From Deltaproteobacteria bacterium (GTDB taxonomy: Bacteria > Desulfobacterota > Desulfobacteria > Desulfobacterales > ETH-SRB1), in assembly GCA_019314185.1 (NCBI GenBank), contig JAFCZU010000238.1:1-5914 (forward strand): 5,914 nucleotides of DNA, read 5' to 3'. Position numbers and translations under genes: made by a program. The notes under the pieces were generated by a model. That model made no database searches. It was given only the letters and a program-made list of their open reading frames with translations, and was not told the DNA's origin. Below, piece by piece: positions 1 through 5,914 of the stretch; within the stretch, counting starts at the first letter, position 1; every line of letters starts with the position of its first letter.

Positions 1-23
1 CATACCATTTCTGAATCATACCA

Positions 24-32
24 TGGTATAAT
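24..32 (+). promoter_or_regulatory. Extended -10 promoter motif ahead of the ChaN-like gene
   Basis: The sequence TGGTATAAT is a perfect extended -10 element (TG, one base, TATAAT at 27-32). The -35 position 17 bp upstream (4-9, ACCATT) is poor, but extended -10 promoters can work without one. Transcription would begin near 39-40, giving a leader of about 65 nt before the ATG at 106. The motif is embedded in a 12-bp perfect palindrome (18-29), so a regulator could cover it. The assignment rests only on the motif and its position. Confidence 0.4.
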
Positions 33-105
33 AATTTTTCTAAAGAGAGGATTCTGATTAAAAGACATAATTAATTTTACATATTATATTTAAAAAAATC
101 AAGCT

Positions 106-1104
106 ATGAACTATGTCAAACAACAAAATATTACCGGCTTTAATAACAAACGACTTTGCAGTATTTATATTGTCATTGCATTAATGAATATCATGTGGGG
201 ATGCGCCATGTCGCCTAAAAAACTTGTTATTAATGACATATCGCAATCATTTGATGTAGATACAATCATCTGCACAAAGACAGGAATGCCTGTATCTTTT
301 AAAGAACTTATGGATGATTTAAGCAGCGTCAGGATAATATATATAGGGGAAAAACACAGTGACCCCGCCCACCACGATATCCAGCTGAATATTATAAAAG
401 ATCTTTTCAATAAGCATCTAAAACTCGCTGTTGGCATGGAAGCTTTTGATTATTCATATCAGCATCAATTAGACATGTGGTCTGCTGGCAAGCTGGATCA
501 AAAAGCTTTTCTGGAAAAAACACACTGGTATGCAAACTGGAAATTCAATTATGGATTATACGCTAATATCCTGGAGTTTTTAAAGAATAAAAAAATCAGG
601 AAGAATAAAAAAATCAGGCTTATTGGTCTGAATATTCCTTTTCACATACCTTCCAAGATATCTGTTGGCGGCATTGAAAATCTCTCATATAATGAAAAAA
701 AATATCTTCCAAAACAATTAAACACATCCAATCCTGATCACAGGGCATATGTTGAAGAGATATTCAAAAATCATCACATTAGAGGAAGAGAAAATTTCGA
801 GTATTTCTATATGACCCAGTGTGTATGGGAAGACACTATGGCCGAATCCATAGATAGAGCTCTAAAAGAAAATATAATGATTGTCCTGGTCGGAAACGGT
901 CATATTATACATAAATTCGGCATACCTGACAGGGCATATAAACTTACAAACAAATCTTTTAGAACTGTTTTCCTGGCGCCGGCGGGAACTAAAACCGAGC
1001 TTTTATGTGGGGATTATATATGGGTAACACCTGCTAATAAAAAAATAACCATGAAAAAGTTTTTAAAATCAAGAGCCAACCGACACATGATGCATAATCA
1101 TTAA
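106..1104 (+). CDS. ChaN family lipoprotein (PF04187, haem-binding/Tiki-like fold)
   Basis: Predicted exported lipoprotein of 332 residues. The N-terminus has a basic stretch (K15, R16), a hydrophobic segment (about 17-32) and a cysteine at 33 preceded by Met-Trp-Gly, an unusual but possible lipobox; Ala at +2 would favour the outer membrane. The mature part carries the family landmarks: GEKH at 81-84 followed by HHD and Q93, GMEAF at 110-114, the FYMTQCVWEDTMAESI stretch at 234-249, and LVGNGH followed by IPDR at 261-276. Campylobacter ChaN binds haem and is tied to iron uptake; the family is distantly related to Tiki-type proteases, so the exact role here is unknown. The ATG at 106 is preceded in frame by a stop at 91-93 and has no clear Shine-Dalgarno sequence. 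An exact six-residue repeat (KNKKIR) lies at 160-171. The gene looks AT-richer than the reductase and synthetase genes downstream. Family call is firm, function is not. Confidence 0.85.
   Translation: MNYVKQQNITGFNNKRLCSIYIVIALMNIMWGCAMSPKKLVINDISQSFDVDTIICTKTGMPVSFKELMDDLSSVRIIYIGEKHSDPAHHDIQLNIIKDLFNKHLKLAVGMEAFDYSYQHQLDMWSAGKLDQKAFLEKTHWYANWKFNYGLYANILEFLKNKKIRKNKKIRLIGLNIPFHIPSKISVGGIENLSYNEKKYLPKQLNTSNPDHRAYVEEIFKNHHIRGRENFEYFYMTQCVWEDTMAESIDRALKENIMIVLVGNGHIIHKFGIPDRAYKLTNKSFRTVFLAPAGTKTELLCGDYIWVTPANKKITMKKFLKSRANRHMMHNH
583..618 (+). repeat. Perfect 18-bp in-frame tandem duplication
   Basis: The 18-bp unit at 583-600 is repeated without a mismatch at 601-618. The unit starts exactly on a codon boundary, so it adds a second KNKKIR (residues 160-165 and 166-171) without changing frame. 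The unit contains a run of seven A. Complete identity at the DNA level, including wobble positions, suggests a recent slippage event or active maintenance of the repeat. Confidence 0.95.
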
Positions 1105-1208
1105 CAAAAATCAGCTACAAATATTCCTGACATGTTAGCCACTTGAAAAGATTCAACCCTGATATCTGTTTGCCATTTTTAGAGCCTGTTTAAAAAATAT
1201 TCGGCATA

Positions 1209-1254
1209 GCACCATATATTGAATTTATTTGTTGACACACACAATATGTTGTGA
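1209..1254. promoter_or_regulatory. Tandem NrdR boxes (predicted)
   Basis: Two 16-bp sites resemble the NrdR consensus acaCwAtATaTwGtgt. The right one, ACACAATATGTTGTGA at 1239-1254, matches 14 of 16 positions. The left one, GCACCATATATTGAAT at 1209-1224, matches 12 of 16, with 9 of 10 in the core. They start 30 bp apart, close to three helical turns, which is how paired NrdR boxes are usually arranged. NrdR is a zinc-finger/ATP-cone repressor of ribonucleotide reductase operons that responds to dATP/ATP. The location upstream of nrdD fits. A TTGACA hexamer at 1232-1237 touches the right box, but no good -10 follows. nrdR itself is not in the window. Confidence 0.65.
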
Positions 1255-1355
1255 CACTTTGCTTAAGTCATGACAAAATTGACAGCCATTATCATTTACT
1301 CAGATTTCCCATGCTCAGGCACATACCTGATACTGAAATCCATATCGATATATAG

Positions 1356-1384
1356 CCGATACAAGACAGACAACACAATATAAT
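1356..1384 (+). promoter_or_regulatory. Candidate nrdD promoter with perfect -10
   Basis: TATAAT at 1379-1384 is a perfect -10 hexamer. At 17-bp spacing the -35 is CCGATA (1356-1361), only 3 of 6 to consensus, so the promoter would be weak or activator-dependent. Transcription would begin near 1391, just before the hairpin at 1393-1422, leaving a leader of about 65 nt. A second, weaker pair of NrdR-like sites (1343-1358 and 1373-1388) lies over these elements. Confidence 0.4.
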
Positions 1385-1392
1385 CATAGATA

Positions 1393-1422
1393 ATTTTTGA
1401 AAAAGGAATCTTTTTCAAAAAT
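1393..1422 (+). other. Perfect 13-bp hairpin in the nrdD leader
   Basis: The arm ATTTTTGAAAAAG (1393-1405) is exactly complementary to CTTTTTCAAAAAT (1410-1422), with a 4-nt GAAT loop. The stem is mostly A-T and is not followed by a U-run (next bases CTTTC), so it does not look like a standard intrinsic terminator. It ends 20 nt before the Shine-Dalgarno sequence of nrdD. Plausible roles are protection of the mRNA 5' end, a leader control element, or a weak bidirectional terminator; the sequence does not decide between them. Confidence 0.75.
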
Positions 1423-1442
1423 CTTTCATAATGTTTCTAATT

Positions 1443-1450
1443 GAGGTGAT
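1443..1450 (+). promoter_or_regulatory. Strong ribosome binding site fixing the nrdD GTG start
   Basis: GAGGTGAT matches the complement of the 16S rRNA 3' end over eight bases, and its GAGG ends 8 nt before GTG 1455. A TAA at 1452-1454 lies in frame directly before the GTG, so no earlier start is possible. This makes the non-ATG start secure. Confidence 0.85.
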
Positions 1451-1454
1451 ATAA

Positions 1455-3545
1455 GTGTTTGAAGAAATAAAAAAACGTGACAAAAGAATTGCAAAGTTCG
1501 ATTCATCCAAGATTACAGCAGCAATTGCCAAGGCAGGAAAGGCTACTGAAGAATTCGGAAAAAGAGAAGCAAAAAAACTGACACTCCGGGTTTTGACTCT
1601 GGCCCATGAAATGCGTCTTGATTCCACCCCTGAAGTTGAAGAAATTCAGGATATAGTTGAAAGAATACTCCTCGATTCTCCATATTTTAAAACCGCCAAG
1701 GCTTATATATTATACAGAGAACAGCATGCCCAAATCAGAAATATCGCAACCAAGATAAATGTTAATCTTGTTGAAACCTACATCCAGAAACTGGACTGGA
1801 AAATTAAAGAAAACAGCAATATGTGCTATTCCCTCCAAGGTCTTAACAATTACATATCATCTGACATTACCAAAGAATACTGGCTAAACCGTATATATCC
1901 TCATGAGTTAAGACGAGTTCATCAAAGTGGCGACCTTCATATCCACGATCTCAGCCTCCTTTCAATTTACTGCGTTGGGTGGGATCTGGAAGATCTCCTC
2001 AAGCAGGGATTCAAAGGTGTCGAAGGAAAAGTAGAAAGCGCTCCTCCAAAACATCTCAGATCGGCTCTGGGACAAATCGTTAACTTTTTTTACACATTGC
2101 AGGGTGAAGCCGCAGGCGCTCAAGCTATTTCCAACTTCGACACCCTCCTGGCACCTTTTGTCCGACACGACAGACTATCTTACAAAGAGATAAAACAAGC
2201 ACTTCAGGAATTTATCTTTAACATAAACATCCCGACACGTGTGGGTTTCCAAACTCCATTTACAAACATTACCATGGATCTTTATGTACCCTCCATTCTT
2301 AAAGACCGTCCGGTAATCATAGGAGGAAATGAGCAAAAAGAAACATACTCTGTGTTCCAGCCTGAAATGGATTTGCTCAACAAAGCATTTGCCGAGGTAA
2401 TGATGGAAGGGGATGCGAAAGGCAGGGTTTTTACATTCCCTATACCAACCTATAATATCACATCAGATTTTGACTGGAATAATCCAAATTTTGAAACAAT
2501 ATGGCAAATGACCGGCAAATATGGAATTCCATATTTTTCAAACTTTGTAAACTCAGACATGTCACCGGAAGACGCCAGATCCATGTGTTGCCGCCTTCGT
2601 CTCGACAACAGAGAGCTTTTAAAAAGGGGAGGCGGTCTATTTGGAGCAAATCCCCTTACAGGATCAATCGGTGTTGTAACAATAAACCTGCCCCGCATCG
2701 GATACATGGCTGAAAACGAAAAAGATTTTTTTGAACGTCTAAAAAAGACAATACTTCTTGCAAAGGAAAGCCTGGTAATCAAAAGAAAAATTCTTGAAAG
2801 ATTTACAGATAAAAGTCTATATCCATACACAAAATTTTATTTAAGAGAAATTAAGAGAGGTTCCGGTCTTTACTGGAAAAATCATTTTTCAACCATCGGA
2901 ATCATCGGCATGAATGAAGCCTGCATTAATTTTCTGGGTGAAAATATCGCCAGCGAACAAGGACAAAAATTCTCACTTAAGGCAATGGATTTCATCCGTG
3001 ACATGATTGCAAAAATACAGGAAGAAACAGGAGATCTTTTTAATCTGGAAGCTACACCGGCAGAAGGAACAACATACCGCCTTGCGCTGTTAGACAAAAA
3101 ACGGTTTCCTGAAATTATCTGCGCAAATGAAAAAGATTATAGAAAAGGATCTGCCCCATACTATACTAATTCCACCCAGCTCCCTGTAAACTATACTGAC
3201 GATATTTACGAGACCCTGATGCTGCAGGATAAACTCCAGACAAAATATACCGGCGGCACAGTACTGCATATTTTTTTAGGCGAGCTGGTAACCGATACAA
3301 ATGCTATTAAAGGACTTATAAGAAAGGTGGCAACCAATTTTAAGCTCCCCTATTTCACACTTACACCTACCTTTAGTGTATGTCCATCTCATGGCTATCT
3401 TAACGGAAAACAGGAAAAATGTCCTTATTGCAACCAGGAAACAGAAATCTACTCACGGGTTGTTGGATACCTCAGACCTGTTAAACAATGGAATAACGGC
3501 AAGCGGTCAGAATTTGCAATGAGAAAAACATTCAAGGTAGCATAG
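1455..3545 (+). CDS. nrdD: Anaerobic (class III) ribonucleoside-triphosphate reductase
   Basis: Catalytic subunit that reduces ribonucleoside triphosphates to deoxy forms by glycyl-radical chemistry; cytoplasmic and oxygen-sensitive. The 696-residue length is normal for the family. An ATP-cone occupies roughly residues 3-90 (KKRDKRIAKFDSSKI near its start) and should give allosteric activity control. The catalytic barrel follows, with GDLHIHD at 159-165, C173 in the strand that normally holds the second active-site cysteine, the MCCRLRLD loop at 377-384 carrying the presumed thiyl-radical cysteine (C378 or C379), and GSIGVVTINLPR at 403-414. Near the C-terminus is a metal knuckle of C643, H646, C656 and C659, then the glycyl-radical motif RVVGYLRPVKQWNNGK with the radical on G671. 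The GTG start has a strong ribosome binding site. It lies 26 bp ahead of its activase gene and is probably co-transcribed with it. C173 hints at a formate-using NrdD1 type, but I cannot settle the reductant. Confidence 0.97.
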   Translation: MFEEIKKRDKRIAKFDSSKITAAIAKAGKATEEFGKREAKKLTLRVLTLAHEMRLDSTPEVEEIQDIVERILLDSPYFKTAKAYILYREQHAQIRNIATKINVNLVETYIQKLDWKIKENSNMCYSLQGLNNYISSDITKEYWLNRIYPHELRRVHQSGDLHIHDLSLLSIYCVGWDLEDLLKQGFKGVEGKVESAPPKHLRSALGQIVNFFYTLQGEAAGAQAISNFDTLLAPFVRHDRLSYKEIKQALQEFIFNINIPTRVGFQTPFTNITMDLYVPSILKDRPVIIGGNEQKETYSVFQPEMDLLNKAFAEVMMEGDAKGRVFTFPIPTYNITSDFDWNNPNFETIWQMTGKYGIPYFSNFVNSDMSPEDARSMCCRLRLDNRELLKRGGGLFGANPLTGSIGVVTINLPRIGYMAENEKDFFERLKKTILLAKESLVIKRKILERFTDKSLYPYTKFYLREIKRGSGLYWKNHFSTIGIIGMNEACINFLGENIASEQGQKFSLKAMDFIRDMIAKIQEETGDLFNLEATPAEGTTYRLALLDKKRFPEIICANEKDYRKGSAPYYTNSTQLPVNYTDDIYETLMLQDKLQTKYTGGTVLHIFLGELVTDTNAIKGLIRKVATNFKLPYFTLTPTFSVCPSHGYLNGKQEKCPYCNQETEIYSRVVGYLRPVKQWNNGKRSEFAMRKTFKVA

Positions 3546-3571
3546 TTCATAGAAGCACGGGAAAATAAACT

Positions 3572-4264
3572 ATGGTATTAGGTGGTTTGCAAAAAAGTTC
3601 TCTTATCGATTACCCTGGCAAGATAAGTTGTGTGCTTTTTCTTTCAGGATGTAATTTTGACTGTCCTTATTGCCACAATCCGGACCTTGCAAAAAACAAC
3701 ATCCATCCCATGTTAAATGAAAACAGTGTCTATGATTTTCTTGAAAAGCGTAAGGATTTTTTAGACGGTGTAGTTATTTCAGGCGGAGAACCCACGCTTC
3801 AGAAAGATCTTATAAGCCTGTGTGAAAAGACAAAACAGATGGGGTATCCGGTAAAGATCGATACAAACGGAAGCCGGCCTCATGTAATAAAAAAACTCAT
3901 AAATGAAGGCCTTGTCGATTACATAGCAATGGACATAAAAACAGATCCTTTGAACTACTCCCCATTAATTCAAAAAAAATCCGATCCAGACAACATATTT
4001 TCGAGTATCCGGATTATCATGGAATCGAATATAGATTATGAATTCAGAACTACATGCATAAAACCGCTGGTGGATGCAAACATTATTGACGGCATTTCCA
4101 GGCTCATCAGCGGTTCAATGCTCTACGCTCTTCAACAGTTTAACAGCACCAAGGTACTGCATCCGGAGTATTTTCATAAAAATGAATGCGCTTATAATAA
4201 AGATGAACTCATGCAGTTTAAATCCATAACAAAACCATGGGTAAAAAAATGCATCGTTCGCTGA
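3572..4264 (+). CDS. nrdG: Anaerobic ribonucleotide reductase activating protein (radical SAM, NrdG2 type)
   Basis: Radical S-adenosylmethionine enzyme of 230 residues that generates the glycyl radical on NrdD. The N-terminus GGLQKSSLIDYPGK (4-17) is typical of the NrdG2 subfamily (TIGR02495-like). The 4Fe-4S ligands are C27, C31 and C34 in GCNFDCPYCHNP. The SAM-binding GGEP is at 71-74, with further radical-SAM strands at DTNG (97-100) and DYIAMDIK (116-123). It is longer than the E. coli NrdG type (about 155 residues), which supports the NrdG2 assignment. It starts 26 bp after the nrdD stop; the Shine-Dalgarno sequence is weak (GGGAAA at 3559-3564), so it may rely partly on translation coming from nrdD. 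Some related proteins are annotated only as pyruvate-formate-lyase-activating-like, but adjacency to nrdD makes the role clear. No terminator hairpin is evident after the stop. Confidence 0.93.
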   Translation: MVLGGLQKSSLIDYPGKISCVLFLSGCNFDCPYCHNPDLAKNNIHPMLNENSVYDFLEKRKDFLDGVVISGGEPTLQKDLISLCEKTKQMGYPVKIDTNGSRPHVIKKLINEGLVDYIAMDIKTDPLNYSPLIQKKSDPDNIFSSIRIIMESNIDYEFRTTCIKPLVDANIIDGISRLISGSMLYALQQFNSTKVLHPEYFHKNECAYNKDELMQFKSITKPWVKKCIVR

Positions 4265-4298
4265 CCATTCAAACAACCAAATCCTTCCAGCCTATATC

Positions 4299-4327
4299 TT
4301 GACATTACTCTTGTTTTTTTGTAACAT
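4299..4327 (+). promoter_or_regulatory. Sigma70-type promoter for the acyl-CoA synthetase
   Basis: A perfect -35 TTGACA (4299-4304) is followed at exactly 17 bp by TAACAT (4322-4327), 4 of 6 to the -10 consensus including the key TA...T positions. Transcription would begin about 4334, giving a leader of about 67 nt. It starts 34 bp after the nrdG stop, so the synthetase can be expressed separately from nrdDG, although read-through is possible because no terminator is seen between them. Confidence 0.6.
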
Positions 4328-4368
4328 TTTATTTTTTGAAAAAATTCGATTTTAATAATAAGTTGAAA

Positions 4369-4388
4369 TTCATATCTCAAGTTATGAA
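4369..4388 (+). other. Small inverted repeat touching the ribosome binding site
   Basis: TTCATA (4369-4374) and TATGAA (4383-4388) form a 6-bp stem with an 8-nt loop. The right arm overlaps the first two bases of the AAAGGAG ribosome binding site. The stem is short and A-T rich, so its effect, if any, would be slight. Confidence 0.3.
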
Positions 4389-4393
4389 AGGAG
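4387..4393 (+). promoter_or_regulatory. Ribosome binding site of the acyl-CoA synthetase
   Basis: AAAGGAG ends 8 nt before the ATG at 4402, near-ideal spacing. It decides the start of this reading frame, whose first residues (MIDRYINAYEKSIADPVSFW) match the usual beginning of acetyl/propionyl-CoA synthetases. Confidence 0.8.
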
Positions 4394-4401
4394 AATTCAG
4401 A

Positions 4402-5914
4402 ATGATCGACAGGTATATAAATGCTTATGAAAAATCGATTGCTGACCCTGTAAGCTTCTGGGAAGAACATGCACAAGACTGTTACTGGCATAAAAAATGG
4501 GAAAAGGTTCTTGATGACTCAAAAAAACCATTCTACCGCTGGTTTTCCGGAGGACAGGTCAACACCTGCTACAACACTCTTGACATTCATGTTGAAAACG
4601 GCATAGGCAACCAACTCGCTATGATATACGACAGCCCGGTTACAAACACAATTAAAAAGTTTACCTACCGGCAGATGAGAGATGAAGTCGCAAAATTTGC
4701 CGGAGTTCTTGCCTCCCACAATGTAGAAAAAGGAGACAGGGTAATCATATATATGCCCATGATCCCTGAAGCAGCTATTGCCATGCTTGCCTGTGCGCGT
4801 CTTGGCGCTGTTCATTCAGTAGTTTTCGGAGGTTTTGCAGCAAATGAGCTGGCAACCCGCATTAATGATGCCATGCCAAAAGTAATTGTTTCAGCCTCTT
4901 GTGGAATCGAGGGTAAACGAATCATTCAATATAAGCCGCTTCTTGACAAAGCCATAGAAATGGCAGAGACAAAACCAAAATACTGCATTATCCTCCAGCG
5001 GCCTATGAAAACAGCTTCCATGATAGACGGCAGGGACATTGACTGGGAAAAAGCCATGTCAAAGGCCAGACCGCATGACTGCGTTCCTGTTGAATCCACA
5101 GATCCCCTGTACATTCTTTACACATCAGGAACGACCGGAGAACCAAAAGGTGTTGTGCGTGACAATGGCGGGCACATGGTCGCCCTGAAATGGAGTATGA
5201 AGGCAATCTATAATATGGATCAGGGTGATGTCTTTTGGGCGGCATCCGATGTAGGTTGGGTGGTTGGTCATTCCTACATTGTTTATGGCCCTTTGTTTAA
5301 AGGCTGCACTACGATAATTTATGAGGGCAAACCCGTAGGAACACCTGACGCAGGTGCATTCTGGCGTGTAATATCAGAGCATAAGATCAAAGCGCTCTTC
5401 ACCGCTCCCACAGCCTTTCGAGCCATCAAGAGAGAAGATCCTGATGCCGAGCTTATGAAAAAGTATGATCTATCAAACTTTAAAACATTATTCCTGGCAG
5501 GCGAAAGACTTGATCCGGACACGCTGCGCTGGGCTGAAAATTATCTTGGTATACCTGTAATTGATCACTGGTGGCAGACAGAAACCGGCTGGGGCATTGC
5601 CGCCAACTGCATGGGCATTCATCATTTCCCCGTCAAACCAGGCTCGCCTACAAAAGCGGTTCCCGGTTGGGATGTTCAGGTAGTAGATCCGTACAACAAA
5701 CCTGTCAAAGCAAGTGGAATCGGCGCTCTTGTTGTAAAGCTTCCCCTGCCCCCTGGATCGCTTCTAACCCTGTGGAACAACGACGAACGTTATGTCAGCA
5801 CTTACCTGAAGGAATTTCCCGGATATTACAAAACTGCCGATGCGGGCTTTATCGATGGAGAAGGATATATATACGTTATGACCCGTACCGATGATATTAT
5901 AAATGTTGCCGGCC
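4402..5914 (+). CDS. prpE: Propionyl-CoA synthetase-type acyl-CoA ligase (3' end outside window)
   Basis: AMP-forming ligase that activates a short-chain acid, probably propionate or acetate, to its CoA thioester using ATP; cytoplasmic. The frame is open for 504 codons to the window edge, so roughly the last 120-130 residues of a usual ~630-residue protein are missing, including the C-terminal catalytic lysine. An ACS-type N-terminal domain (about 1-60) precedes the AMP-binding domain. Visible motifs are the phosphate loop YTSGTTGEPKG (240-250), VVRDNGGH (251-258), SDVGWVVGHSYIVYGPL (282-298), EGKPVGTPDAGAFWRVI (308-324), DHWWQTETG (388-396), YKTADAG (476-482) and TRTDDIINVAG (494-504). The wording of the 212-340 region is closer to PrpE/ACSS3 than to canonical Acs. 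W390 and W391 are retained, consistent with a small acyl pocket. It has its own promoter and ribosome binding site. Acetyl-CoA synthetase is the main alternative; substrate cannot be fixed from sequence alone. Confidence 0.9.
   Translation, partial: MIDRYINAYEKSIADPVSFWEEHAQDCYWHKKWEKVLDDSKKPFYRWFSGGQVNTCYNTLDIHVENGIGNQLAMIYDSPVTNTIKKFTYRQMRDEVAKFAGVLASHNVEKGDRVIIYMPMIPEAAIAMLACARLGAVHSVVFGGFAANELATRINDAMPKVIVSASCGIEGKRIIQYKPLLDKAIEMAETKPKYCIILQRPMKTASMIDGRDIDWEKAMSKARPHDCVPVESTDPLYILYTSGTTGEPKGVVRDNGGHMVALKWSMKAIYNMDQGDVFWAASDVGWVVGHSYIVYGPLFKGCTTIIYEGKPVGTPDAGAFWRVISEHKIKALFTAPTAFRAIKREDPDAELMKKYDLSNFKTLFLAGERLDPDTLRWAENYLGIPVIDHWWQTETGWGIAANCMGIHHFPVKPGSPTKAVPGWDVQVVDPYNKPVKASGIGALVVKLPLPPGSLLTLWNNDERYVSTYLKEFPGYYKTADAGFIDGEGYIYVMTRTDDIINVAG

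Larger units (their letters stand above)
1105..1454. other. 350-bp intergenic region upstream of nrdD
   Basis: No convincing gene is present on either strand. The first 100 bases hold only weak inverted repeats, such as TTGAA/TTCAA at 1143-1156, and no clear terminator for the lipoprotein gene. From about 1209 onward the region contains NrdR-box-like sites, two TTGACA hexamers (1232-1237 and 1279-1284) that both lack a good -10, a small inverted repeat TCAGG-CACATA-CCTGA at 1315-1330, a perfect TATAAT at 1379-1384, and a hairpin at 1393-1422. It is best read as the control region of the nrdD operon. Confidence 0.7.

Noticed and set aside
44..51. Shine-Dalgarno-like AGAGAGGA in the leader
   Set aside because: It is 54 nt from the ATG at 106, and only a six-codon CTG frame follows it; no plausible gene uses it.
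1..57. Open frame at the left edge ending in TGA 55-57, possibly the tail of an upstream gene
   Set aside because: Only 18 codons with no recognisable protein features, and it overlaps a good extended -10 and palindrome; not enough to call a gene.
1143..1156. TTGAA-AAGA-TTCAA hairpin after the lipoprotein gene as a terminator
   Set aside because: A 5-bp A-T-rich stem without a following T-run is too weak.
1263..1276. FNR-like site TTAAGTCATGACAA
   Set aside because: Only 6 of 10 informative positions agree with TTGAT-N4-ATCAA, and both half-sites lack key bases, although FNR-type control of nrdD would make biological sense.
1281..1299. Possible Fur box (GACAGCCATTATCATTTAC)
   Set aside because: It matches the 19-bp Fur consensus at only about 12 positions, almost all in the right half, in AT-rich DNA where this is expected by chance.
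4311..4345. T-run and A/T inverted repeat after nrdG as a terminator
   Set aside because: The T-run at 4314-4320 has no stem before it, and ATTTTTT-G-AAAAAAT (4331-4345) is pure A-T with almost no loop, so neither is a convincing intrinsic terminator.
4192..4491. 99-codon open frame on the - strand across the nrdG/synthetase gap
   Set aside because: It overlaps the end of nrdG, the promoter and the start of the synthetase, shows no family features and has no ribosome binding site; a shadow frame.
5571..5894. 107-codon open frame on the + strand inside the synthetase
   Set aside because: It is an alternative frame of the clearly conserved AMP-binding domain, with low-complexity Ser/Arg/Cys-rich translation typical of shadows.

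Overview
The window reads as a normal piece of chromosome from an AT-rich anaerobic bacterium. The oxygen-sensitive class III ribonucleotide reductase with its radical-SAM activase, the outer-membrane-type lipoprotein and the propionyl-CoA-synthetase-type ligase suggest a Gram-negative anaerobe, possibly a sulfate-reducing deltaproteobacterium (Desulfobacterota). That placement is inferred from gene content and general sequence feel; no marker gene here proves it. All four genes lie on the + strand.

Layout. Positions 1-105 are a leader with an extended -10 promoter motif. Positions 106-1104 encode a ChaN-type (PF04187, haem-binding/Tiki-like) lipoprotein carrying a perfect in-frame 18-bp tandem duplication. 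Positions 1105-1454 are a 350-bp non-coding region rich in regulatory structure: paired NrdR-box-like sites, a perfect TATAAT element, and a perfect 13-bp hairpin just ahead of the next ribosome binding site. Positions 1455-3545 encode nrdD, the anaerobic ribonucleoside-triphosphate reductase, and 3572-4264 encode its activating enzyme (NrdG2 type). Positions 4265-4401 hold a good sigma70-type promoter. From 4402 to the right edge runs an acyl-CoA synthetase of the propionyl-CoA synthetase (PrpE/ACSS3) type, cut by the window end.

How the genes work together. nrdD and nrdG form a two-gene unit 26 bp apart. NrdG uses a 4Fe-4S cluster and S-adenosylmethionine to place the glycyl radical on NrdD, which then reduces ribonucleotides for DNA synthesis without oxygen. 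The NrdR-like boxes upstream suggest repression by the dATP/ATP-sensing regulator NrdR. The lipoprotein gene and the acyl-CoA synthetase appear to be separate transcription units with unrelated jobs. I see no mobile element, CRISPR array, RNA gene or clearly new multi-gene system. The most interesting material is the nrdD upstream region and the fresh tandem duplication in the lipoprotein gene.
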